A DNA stretch of 64,000 nucleotides from Falciphora oryzae (Eukaryota > Ascomycota > Sordariomycetes > Magnaporthales > Magnaporthaceae). The stretch covers positions 753,905 to 817,904 of the forward strand of contig JNVV01000014.1 in NCBI GenBank assembly GCA_000733355.1. The letters run 5' to 3'. This document shows, piece by piece, positions 34,601 through 43,954 of this stretch. The notes below the pieces were generated by a model. That model searched no databases and was not told where the DNA came from. It saw only the letters and a program-made list of their open reading frames with translations. The number at the start of each line of letters is the position of its first letter. Position 1 is the stretch's first letter. The translations under genes were made by a program, and so were the position numbers.

Positions 34601-37204
34601 GCGGCGCGGCGCATCGTCGAGAGCTTCACGGTCGAGCCGCCTGTCATCTCGACGAGCGAGATCCGCAACTTCTCGGCAATCAGCCACGAGGCGCTGCTCT
34701 CCATCAAGGCCAACGTCGTCCTGCTCTTCTGCGCGACCAGCCGTGCGCTTGCCTTCGTCTTTGGGGGCGACTACTCGAGCAAGAGCGGCGAGGTGGCGTC
34801 GTTTGTGGGCAACGCTACCAGCGCGGCGTGGGACGGGCTCAAAGAGGTGCCCGGCGTGCTCGCGGACCCCGGGTCCTGGGTCATCAACCTCAGCCCGGCC
34901 GAGGCGCCGGTGGCGGTCAACCCGGAGCTCGCGTACTGGGACGGCACGGACCGGTTCTGGGCGGTGCTTGGCGGCTACCTGGCGCTCTGCGTGGCGGCGG
35001 CGCTGTACCTGCACCGCGGGCGGCCCTTCTCGACCAGCCCGTCGGGCCAGGAGCGCGAGGCGTCCATCGTGGACGGGCTCAACCAGGCCAGCGGCGTCAT
35101 GAAGGTGATCCTGATCATCGGCATCGAGATGCTCATCTTCCCGCTGTACTGCGGCCTGCTGCTCGACGTGGCGCTGCTGCCGCTATTTGAGAGCACGACG
35201 CTGCGGTCGAGGATGCTGTTCACGTACAACTACCCGCTGACGTCGATATTTGTGCACTGGTTCGTCGGCACGGGCTACATGTTCCACTTTGCCTTGTTTG
35301 TGTCCATGTGCCGCAAGATTATGCGCAAGGGAGTTTTGTGTGAGTTTTTACTTTGACATATGCGCCAGCCGGCCTGGCTCTTGACTGACTTCCTTTCCCC
35401 AGACTTCATCCGCGACCCCGACGACCCCGAGTTCCACCCCGTCCGCGACGTGCTGGAGCGCAACGTCACTACGCAGCTGCGCAAGATCCTCTTCTCGGCC
35501 TTTGTGTACGGCGCCCTGGTCATGGTGTGTCTGGGCGGCGTGGTCTGGGGCCTGTGGGCATCGCTGCCCGGCGTGCTGCCCATCCACTACTCGTCCAACG
35601 AGCCCGTGCTTGAGTTCCCCATCGACCTGCTCTTCTACAACTTCCTGATGCCGCTCGCCGTCAAGTTCTTCCGCCCCAGCGACGGGCTGCACGCCATGTA
35701 CACGTGGTGGTTCCGCTGCTGCGCCCGGGCCCTGCGCGTCACCTGGTTCCTGTTTGGCGAGCGCCGCATCGACGAGGAGGGCATGCTCGCGCTGGACGCC
35801 GCGTCTGAGGCCCGCAAACTGCCCTTCTGGCGCAGGATGTTCCTCGAGGTCGACGACAAGGCCGAGGTGGTGCCCAAGCAGTGGCACAATCTGTTCGACA
35901 TGGACAAGCCTCGGACCACGGCCGAGATGTCGCCCGACGAGCTGGAGACGCTGGTAGAGCGCAAGCACCTGCTCGTGCTCTCCAAGCAAATTGTGCCCGA
36001 CGGCCGCTTCGTGCGCACGCCGGCGTCGGACCAGGTCAAGGTGCCCAAGGGCCGGCGCGTCTTCCTCGACGTGACCGAGGCCAACGTCCGCGCCGACGGG
36101 CTGCCCGACCGCGTCACGGACCTCTACTCGGGCGACAGCTACCAGCTCGTCTATATCCCACCGCACTTCCGCCTGCGCATCTTCCTCTTCATCCTGTCCA
36201 TCTGGATCTTTGCTGCCGTCACGGGCGTCAGCCTCACCATCATCCCCCTCATCTTCGGCCGCCGCGTCTTCAAGATGCTGATTCCCGCCCACATCCGCAC
36301 CAATGACATCTACGCCTTCAGCATCGGCATTTACATCCTGGGCTCCGTGGCCTACGGGCTCTTCCACCTCGGCAAGCTGTGGAATAAATCTAGGGACTGG
36401 GTCTCCAAGACCGCCTCGGCCGCCCGGGACCACGCGGCCGCGCGCAGGGCCGCCGCCATGGCCGCCAGAGCCGCCAAGCTGATCTACTGCTACTTTTTCC
36501 TGCTCGTCGTCTTCCCCCTACTCGTCTCGTCCCTGATTGAGCTCTACTGCCTCATCCCGCTCGACACGTACATGTACTCGGCCCTTTTTGTCGACGGCGG
36601 CTCGGGCGGCAACAGCATCGTGCACGGCCCGCCGGCCAACGCGGGCTCTGCGCACACCATCCGCGTCATCCAGGCGTGGACGATTGGGCTGCTGTACCTC
36701 AAGCTCTCGGCCCGCATCGTCGACTTGTGGTACGAGGAGTCGCGGCCCGCCGCTGCCCTGCGCGCCATCGTCGCCGGCGGCTGGCTCAACCCCGACGCCG
36801 GGGTGCTGACACGGGCCTTTATCATCCCTGGCCTCGTGCTGTCGGCCATCGCCATCGTCGGCCCGCTTGTCTCGGCGCACGTTTTCCTCTCCTACTTCCA
36901 GAACACCAGCAATGGCCTCGACGACGCGGCGGCGGCAACAGCAGCGGCCATCAACCCGACGCTCGTCTACCGGCTCAGCTTCCCGGTGGCGGCCATGGGC
37001 GTCGTTCTGGCGTCCATGGCATGGGCCATGTTCGGCGTGTTCCGGTCGTGGCGGGTCCGCATCAGGGACGAGGCGTACTTGATCGGGGAGCGTCTGCACA
37101 ACTTTGGCGTGAGCTCCTCAGGCCCTCCACCGCCGACGCCTGGCAGTCACAACCACCCCCGCGCTAGGGTTGCTTGGCGGGAGGGCGGTGCTGCGGCAAT
37201 ATGA
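31640..37204 (+). CDS. E3 ubiquitin ligase of the Doa10/SSM4/MARCH6 (TEB4) family
   Basis: Two exons, 31640-35339 and 35403-37204 (63-bp intron, phase 1), 1833 residues; the start ACCATGG is strong. The N-terminal RING-CH domain (from Cys55) reads CRICRGEA, CKCSGSIKFVHQNCLMEWL, CELCKTPF, a C4HC3 zinc site. Many membrane segments follow, with the conserved TEB4 region (about 1000-1300), and the C-terminus carries the conserved element DEAYLIGERLHNFG with its Asn. Doa10 sits in the ER and inner nuclear membrane and ubiquitinates misfolded or regulated proteins for proteasomal degradation. It is much longer than yeast Doa10 (1319) because of a disordered, acidic/Ser-rich insert at about 370-840. 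The intron joins GVL to YFIRDPDDPEF, matching the family. Confidence 0.95.
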
Positions 37205-37458
37205 TAGAGATTGGTGCTAGACAAGGGTCGATTGGTGTCTGGACCTGTCGCTCTGAGCCGTTATATGTATCAACGAAGCCGTCGCGATCCGACCTAGGCA
37301 TGTTTCCGCCGACATTTCTTGACCGCCGCGGGTCCCGACGTGGAAATCAGGCCCGGGCAAAGGTCGCAATATTCCTCTTGTAAATATCCTAGTTACAATC
37401 AAGCGCATCATTAAAAAATAATTATTAACCCGGTAGTGTCATCCCCTTTGTGTCAATC

Positions 37459-38367
37459 TCACTGTGAGAGCGTCATATCAATAACCCAGGCCTTGTTCTG
37501 CCCAGTTTCCCCATACTTCTTCTGGATAGCAGCATTGATCAGCAGCGTCGTCCTGTTGGCGTCGCCCTCGCACTTAGCCCCGTGGTCGGTGGTCGTCGTG
37601 TATAAGACGCCATCCTTCTCCGTCACCCTGGCGTTCTCGACCGTGGTCTCCTTCCCTCCGCTCTGGAACGTCGCCGTCTGCGCGCCGTGGCCCTCGTGGA
37701 TGTGTCCGAAGCAGTGCATTCTCGGCCGGACCCTCTGGATCGCCGTCCACAGCTTGTCGCAGCCCAGGTGGTGCTTCCGCTCGTCAGCACGGTCGCAGTC
37801 GAGCAGGTAGTTTGTTTCTGCCGCGCTCCCCTTTGGCGGACGCGGCGGGCCGTGCGTCACGACGCCGTCGACGCCGTCGGGGATCCTGCTGCTGCTGCCC
37901 GTCTCATCGGTGTCGTCGAAGCGGTTCTTGGCATCCTTGCGTGGGTAACCAAAGGCGTGGTTGTTGAAGCCCGGCGTCCACGGCGACGCGTACAGCTTAA
38001 AGGAGCGGCCGTCGCGCAGGCTGATGTCGTGGGCGCCCTCGCCGAGGAGGCGGACGCCGCGGGTGGTGTACTTGTCGTCGTGGAAGATTGCGCGTGCGCG
38101 CTGCGGCTCCTCAGCCTCGTCGTCTGAGTCGAGGTTGGCGCCCCACCAGTCGGCGTCGAGGGACAGGTCGTGGTTCCCCGGGATGACGAGCTTGAGCTCG
38201 GCGGGGCAAGCCGCCAGGGCCTCGAGCGCGCGGCGGTAGTTGAAGAGCCCACCCATCTGGGTCAGGTCGCCGCAGTGGATAACGACATCAGCGGTGGGGA
38301 GTGAGCCTGGAGGTGGGAAGGCGTCATTGTGGGTGTCGGATATGACGAGGAAGCGGATCTGCGTCAT
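37459..38367 (-). CDS. Calcineurin-like metallophosphoesterase
   Basis: Intronless, 302 residues. All metal-site motifs of the superfamily are present in order: SDTHND (about 10), CGDL (about 32), GNHD (about 64), THGPP (about 170) and GHIHEGHG (about 218). The size and motifs resemble the MPPED1/2-like group of dinuclear metallophosphoesterases. These hydrolyse phosphoesters, but the physiological substrate of the fungal members is not known. There is no signal peptide, so it is probably cytosolic. It ends tail to tail with the Doa10 gene (254 bp apart) and is divergent from the Fic-domain gene, with 420 bp between the two starts. Confidence 0.9.
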   Translation of the reverse strand: MTQIRFLVISDTHNDAFPPPGSLPTADVVIHCGDLTQMGGLFNYRRALEALAACPAELKLVIPGNHDLSLDADWWGANLDSDDEAEEPQRARAIFHDDKYTTRGVRLLGEGAHDISLRDGRSFKLYASPWTPGFNNHAFGYPRKDAKNRFDDTDETGSSSRIPDGVDGVVTHGPPRPPKGSAAETNYLLDCDRADERKHHLGCDKLWTAIQRVRPRMHCFGHIHEGHGAQTATFQSGGKETTVENARVTEKDGVLYTTTTDHGAKCEGDANRTTLLINAAIQKKYGETGQNKAWVIDMTLSQ

Positions 38368-38787
38368 TGTGGTGATGAGTTGGCTCCTTTGGTCCTTCCC
38401 GAGTTACACACCTTCCCACTCTTTTTGCGCGCAGAATGAAGGAAATCCACAATAATAGGGAGATGAGTAGGTGAGGAAAATTGGAGAAGTTGGGAAAGGA
38501 GGACCGTCAGCTTTTTATAAATGGCCTGCTCCATAATAAATAACTTTAGTATTGTTACTCAGCTGTGAATAGGAAGGCTAGCCTAGTCACCCATCGGAGA
38601 TGATGAGGTACCTCACCTACCTGGTGCTGCCCACGTGGAAATTGTGAAAGCATTGGTTGCACGAGGACCAGGGACTTCCATTTGCGACCCAAGGATATTT
38701 TCCCTGGGACTTCACGAGTTCGGTTTAAGGTTAATATCTTCACTTAAAGTTATCTTTTTGTTGTCCCAAGCTTTTCTCATCACAGCC
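38368..38787. promoter_or_regulatory. Divergent intergenic region, metallophosphoesterase / Fic gene
   Basis: 420 bp between two divergent start codons, noticeably more AT-rich than its surroundings. A TATAAA sequence at about 38515 could be a core promoter element for the minus-strand gene; no other site is recognised. Confidence 0.35.
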
Positions 38788-40139
38788 ATGGCGTCGAACC
38801 AGCCAAACTCACCTCGCACGTCCAAGCGCAAGCGCAAGTCTCTTGTCAACTTGTTTGATGATATGGACATCCAAAGTCAGGGCGGCTCGAGTTCAGCAAC
38901 CAAAGATCGAGGCGCGTCTCGGCCTTCTGTGGCGACGGACAATACTTCGACAGCCAAGCCCACAGCCAAGCCCGATGGCCGTAACTCCTCACTACGTGGC
39001 ACCTTTTGTCGCGGCTGGCCTCCATCACTGCGAGAACGTTTCGGTCCGGGGGGTGGCGGCATAGCCGTGGGTGCATCGACATCACAGTAAGCCACACAAG
39101 CATTTCATCATAACAATGAGCTCGCACAAGTTAACAGCATCATACTCCACAGACCGGCCAACCTCACCATGCGCATGAGCGACCTGTACCGTGTGTATGG
39201 GGATGGCTGGCAGTTCAAGCAGCCGGGAACCCCTGATGAGCCAGCCCGACCGACTGACGAGTTTGGAATCGTCACCGCAAGGGATAATAGCCTCTTCGCC
39301 CGAGAGCAGTGCCGACGCTGCGTCCGACTTTCTTATTCAAGCCATGGCCGCCGCAGTCTATGGGTCGAATCGGAAGGCCCGGAAGGGGCTTGGGCTCGAC
39401 AAGACCATCGAGCTCTGCTTGGCCGTCTTCGAAGGCAAGCCAGGTGTAGAGTACAGTGACCGGTGAGTCATCGATTGAAAGCCATTTCAAGAGACCATAG
39501 AATGACGAGGCAAGCACATCAAAGCTAATCAGCACTCGTGTTTACCACAGCCCGAAAGAGTACCAAGAGCGGCTGGAGCAACTGGTACAGCAACGGCTTG
39601 AACCAGGCGAGCGCCATGTGATCCGTACCCGGCAGGAGGTGGTGCAGCACGCGGCTGCCTTCCAGCATTTGATAAATCGCTTCGTCAACGAGGAGTGCGA
39701 TATGACGCAGGAGCTGATCCGCGAGACGCACGCCATCCTCGTCAGTGGCTGTGGGGGTGAAGGTGCCGGTATCCTCAGCGGTAAGGAGCACGGTGGCGTG
39801 TATCGCACCGTCGATGTCTACGTCGGCACGCATCGGTTCCCGCGCCCGGCGCGCATCCGCGAGGACATGCGCTCCTTTGTTGCCACGCTGGCCGCGGACA
39901 TCGAGACGGCGCGACGCACCGGTTTTCTGGACCCATTTGCGCTAGCCGCCAAGCATTGCGACCGGTTCGTGAACATCCATCCCTTCAGGGACGGCAACGG
40001 CCGCATGTGCCGGCTCATCCTGAATGCGATTCTGGTGCGCTTTGCGGGCGTCGTCGTCAATGTGGGCGAGCATGACCAGAGTCGGGATGAGTACGTCGGC
40101 ACGGCGCGCGAGAGCCGCGAGGTCGGCGGGCATCCTGGT

Positions 40140-40173
40140 GCTCTGGCTACTCTGGTGCTCTGGCTACTCTGGT
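40140..40173. repeat. 17-bp tandem duplication inside the Fic gene
   Basis: Two identical 17-bp units lie head to tail (40140-40156 and 40157-40173). Because 17 is not a multiple of three, the second copy changes the reading frame near the end of the Fic coding region. Confidence 0.95.
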
Positions 40174-40233
40174 GCTGCGTGAGGCCTCAAAGACGTACCG
40201 CAAGATGTGCGACTCGATCAGGGGCAAGTTCCA

Positions 40234-40245
40234 GGGGGGGGGGGG
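40234..40245. repeat. G12 homopolymer
   Basis: Twelve G residues near the 3' end of the Fic gene, a site prone to slippage and sequencing error. Confidence 0.85.
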
Positions 40246-40545
40246 ATTGAAGGTGGACCGGACACCTGCACCGCGAAACATTTCCCGATCATCCATCGGC
40301 GAATGCATCCTCCCCAGCCGAAACCGGACGTCGGGTTGTCGGCAATGGCCACCGGCCATCTTCAAAGTGGAACAGCATAGCGGGCGGCATTTCTAAGTGC
40401 TTGTATTTCATGGACGTTGGGTTCGTCGTTTCTTTTTTGCTTTCTCGGTTGCTTATCTGCAGCTTTTAGCACGCGAAGAATTATCTGCCATTCGATATTT
40501 TATCAAGCCAGTCGTATCCAGGATCCTGCCTCGAAAGCAAATCCA

Positions 40546-41533
40546 ATGGCGTCACCAACCTGGGGGCGACTGGTGCGCTTCATCGCAAAGGAGGATGGCA
40601 AAGAATACGTCGGTGAACCGCTAGACTCGAAGCTCGACAGTGCGTTCCCCCATGCTCGTGCATCTTCTGTTTTGTCACGCTGCTTCGAGAACTGACGGGC
40701 AGATGTACCCAGTCGGCGCCGCCCTTGCCGACTCCAGCAGCCCGGTCCCCATCAATGTCCTCAACAGCTCCAGCGCCCTCGACCCCACAGCCACCTTCTG
40801 CCAGCCGCCCGTCACAAGAACCATCTCGCACCTCCTCACCCCCCTAACGAGCAGCGAGGTCGGCACGATCCGCTGCATCGGGCTCAACTACCGCAACCAC
40901 GCGCGCGAGATGAACCTAGCCCTGCCCGAGCACCCGACCCTGTTCTTCAAGCCGCCCACCTGCCTCGGCAACCCCAACGCGCCGCTGCTGATCCCGCGCC
41001 AGGCCACCGACGGCCAGGCCGACTACGAGGCCGAGCTGGCCGTCGTCATCGGGCGGCGCGCCCGCAACGTGGCCATCGACGCCGCGCTGGAGCACGTGCT
41101 GGGGTACATGTGCTCCAACGACGTGACGGCGCGCAAGCACCAGTTCGCGGGAGCGCAGTGGGGGTTCGGCAAGGGCTTCGACGGCTTCGCGCCCCTGGGG
41201 CCGTGCCTCGTGTCCACCCGTCTGATCCCTGACCCGAGCGTCATCGGGCTCAAGACGGTGCTGAACGGCGAGGTGGTGCAGGAGGGCCGGGCCGACGACA
41301 TGATCTTCACCATCGCCCACGTCGTGAGCTACCTGAGCCAGGGCACGACGCTGGAGCCCGGGACCGTCATCATGACTGGAACCCCGGCGGGCATCGGGAA
41401 CAGCAAGACGCCGCCTTTGTTCCTGCGGGACGGGGATGACCTGAGGGTGGTTATGAGCCATGGGCTGGGCAGCTTGGTTAATCGCGTTGCGTACGAGGAT
41501 GCACCTGGGAAGGTGACCAAGGCGAGTCTGTAG
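40546..41533 (+). CDS. Fumarylacetoacetate hydrolase family protein (FAHD1/acylpyruvase-like)
   Basis: Two exons, 40546-40639 and 40713-41533 (73-bp intron, phase 1), 304 residues. The N-terminal small domain (MASPTWGRLVRFIAKEDGKEYVGEP) is followed by the catalytic FAH domain: GTIRCIGLNYRNHAREM, the metal ligands in DYEAELAVVIG, GYMCSNDVTARKHQ, the KGFDGFAPLGP loop and MTGTPAGIG near the end. The family splits C-C bonds in diketo acids or decarboxylates oxaloacetate with Mg2+; the true substrate cannot be assigned. A later AG (40702) also fits a splice acceptor but would put the FAH domain out of frame, so 40712 is chosen. It ends tail to tail with the ACS transporter and 150 bp after the broken Fic gene. 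Confidence 0.9.
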
Positions 41534-41867
41534 CCTAGAGCATCTCCCGTTAAAAAAATTCTGGTCCTTGGGTGCAGGCTTAGTGCCTTTCCGATTCTAG
41601 AGCCGCGGGAGGCAGCACGAGCAGCACCGTCGACTTGTCGGGAAGTCGGCAGGCGGGGGAACATGACATTGATGGATCAGGCTAGCTGGGATCGCAAGTC
41701 ACAGGTCCAGCTGGTCAGGTGTGATGCGTGCGAGGTATGGGCATCAAAAGCTTGCGCAACGCCAGGTGCTCGTATCTATCTACCTATATAAACGTGTCTC
41801 TGCATCTCGAAACACGCGGGCCTGCTTGTGTGCTGCTTGGACAAGCGCTTCCCACCAGGCTCGAAAA
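41534..41867. other. Short convergent intergenic region
   Basis: 334 bp between two convergent genes; holds only their 3' flanks, nothing else seen. Confidence 0.5.
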
Positions 41868-43489
41868 TTACAGGACGTATCTAAAGTCTGGGTGACGGTC
41901 GCCCTTCTTTCCGGCATCCAGCTCCCGCATGCGCTCCTCGATGCTCATCGCCTCGCGCTTGTCGTTGATCCGCTTCAGGACGGTCCGCATGATGAAGTAG
42001 CCGCACGAAGCAATGCAGATGGCGACGAGTGAAACGGCGTGGCCGATGAGGTAGCGGCCATCGGATGTTGTCAGACGGTAGATTTGCCCAGCCTGCCGCG
42101 AAGAAAGCGAGATGTTAGCACGAGATCCAGTCAGGCATCGTCGGGAAAAGAGGACAGCATCTTACCATAATGCCGGCCGAGTTGCCGACAGTCTGCTGAA
42201 TGCCAATGGCGGCTCCGCGCTTGTAGTAGCCCGCGTTGGAGTTGCTGACCCACGTCACGTTCAGGCCGACGACGCAGTAGATGCCCGTGGCGGTGACAAA
42301 GGTGGCAAAGTAGAGCACCGAAGTGCTGGCCATCGGCACGCCAATCAGCATGGCGTACCCAGCCGCCGTGACCAGAGCGAGGGGCGTCATGAAGACGGCG
42401 CGCATGTTGACCCGGTCCGACATGTAGCTGATGAAGATGTAAAAGACGGACGCCCACATGTAGACGGGCACGGTGAGGAGCTGCGTCGTGATGGACGAGT
42501 AGCCAAACCCCCTGATGATGATGGGCAGGAAGGTGCCGAAGCCGAAGGAGCACGTGTTGGCGCAGAACTGGCAGGCAGCCGAGAGCCAGACTTTGGGGTC
42601 CTTAAAGGCGAGCTTAACCTCCTCCTTGTCGAACACTTCGGACTCGCCCAGGTAGACGGCCGTCTGCTCGCGCCGGATGCGCATGAGCCGCTTGTCGTCC
42701 TCGCTCAGCCACCAAGCCGTCTCGAAGCTGTCGGGCAGCATGAAGATGGCGACGACGCCGACGGCAACCGAGATGACTCCCTCGACGAGGAACAGCCACC
42801 GCCAGCCGGCAAGGCCGCTCGCCCCGTGCAGGTTCGTCAAGCCATACGCCAGGAGACCACCCAGGCTGCCAGACAACGCGGCGGCGACAAACAGATATGA
42901 CACACGGCGGGCCTGCTCTTCCTTCTTGTAGAACGTCGAGAGGTACAGCGTCAGGCAGGGGAACAGGCCGGATTCGAATACGCCAATGAGGAGGCGCGTG
43001 GCCAGTAGACCGGCATAGTTGGTCACAAAGGCGGAGCCAACGACGACCAGCGACCAGCTGATGATGAGGAAGGGGATCAGACGGCGTGGGCCAGCGCGCT
43101 TGAGCGAGAGGGCGGCCGGGATCTCGAAGGCGATGTAGGTGACGTAGAAGACGGTCACGGCCACGTTGAGGCGGTCACCTGTCAGCTCGAGGTCTTCGGT
43201 CATTCCGGCGATTGCTGCGTTGCCTGGAGGGGTCGAGACTCTGGTGTCAGTCACTTGCATATAGCTGGGTTGAACAATGGGGAACCATGGCTGCCGTACC
43301 AATGTTGCTCCGGTCGAGGTAGGCCATCAGGAAGAACAGAATCATCATGGGAGCGAGATACGTGTCCAACTTCCGGACCAGCTTCTTCTCGGCCACGGGG
43401 TCGATAGTCAGGTCGGCCGAGCCGGGCTGGCCATCGGCCTCGGACCCAAGCTTCTCGTCCGGGACAGACATCTTTTCGGAGGTGGCCAT
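41868..43489 (-). CDS. MFS transporter, anion:cation symporter (ACS, Dal5/TNA1-like) type
   Basis: Three exons on the minus strand: 43489-43300, 43223-42166 and 42092-41868 (introns 76 and 73 bp), 490 residues. The first helix ends in the typical ACS motif FFLMAYLDRSNIGNAAIAG, with the rest split over two exons. Loop 2-3 reads LSLKRAGPRRLIP, and helices 4-5 hold TRLLIGVFESGLFPCLTLYLSTFYKKEEQARR, the family's signature. Twelve membrane segments are expected. The family imports organic anions such as allantoate, nicotinate, biotin, pantothenate and aromatic or sugar acids by H+ symport; the substrate here is unknown. It is divergent from a Zn2Cys6 regulator (465 bp apart), which suggests pathway-specific control. 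Confidence 0.92.
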
Positions 43490-43954
43490 CGCCAGGGGCT
43501 GCTGGATTGTTGAGCTGCCGAGTTGGAGAATCCAGTGATGCAAGTTTCCCAGGGTCGAGGAGACGGGAAGCTGGCGACCTGGAAAGAGCACCGCGGTCAG
43601 CACCCAAGAGACGAGTATCGCGAGCGGAATCGAGGCGGGCTTTTAAGCACCGGCCACCCACCGAGAGTGCGTCGGGCTCTCATCTGAAGGAGGCGGAAAA
43701 CCTGATCACCGGCTATCTCGCTGCACGCCAAGCACGTCTCTACCCCATATTCCTATCTCCGACGTGCCACCACGGTGGAGCAGGCAGCGCGCAGAATGCG
43801 GAGAAGATGACGACCATCAATCCTTATCAGTGGGACTGTTAGCATTTCCCGACACAAAAAGCCGACGTCGGCCATTTTCCCCAGGCTTTAGGGTCGATGC
43901 TGTTACGTTAGAGAAATCCCCTCCACATTCTCACGAGACCTCAGTTGCGCAAGG
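43490..43954. promoter_or_regulatory. Divergent promoter region of ACS carrier and Zn2Cys6 regulator
   Basis: 465 bp between start codons. Several CGG triplets occur, including candidate spaced CGG/CCG half-sites typical of zinc-cluster binding, but in GC-rich DNA these are expected by chance and no specific operator is claimed. Confidence 0.4.

Larger units (their letters stand above)
38788..40396 (+). pseudogene. Fic-domain protein gene, disrupted by two frameshifts
   Basis: Exons at 38788-39086, 39153-39462 and from 39551 (introns 66 and 88 bp, both GT-AG). The product begins MASNQPNSPRTSKRKRKS and carries the Fic signature HPFRDGNGR (39978-40004), the catalytic motif of AMPylating/NMPylating enzymes, preceded by GVYRT and FALAAKHCDRFVNIHPF. 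Two breaks are seen. In exon 2 the frame moves by +1 near 39245-39262, beside a CGAC repeat, between RMSDLYRVYGDGW and SSADAASDFLIQ. In exon 3 an exact 17-bp tandem duplication (40140-40156, 40157-40173) shifts the frame, and the typical continuation LREASKTYRKM lies in the next frame. The family's inhibitory-helix position reads AAAVYGSN, without an obvious Glu. A full-length product is unlikely unless the assembly is wrong. Confidence 0.8.

Noticed and set aside
43490..43954. CRISPR-like or direct-repeat arrays anywhere in the window
   Set aside because: No regularly spaced repeats were seen; only microsatellites, homopolymers and the 17-bp duplication.
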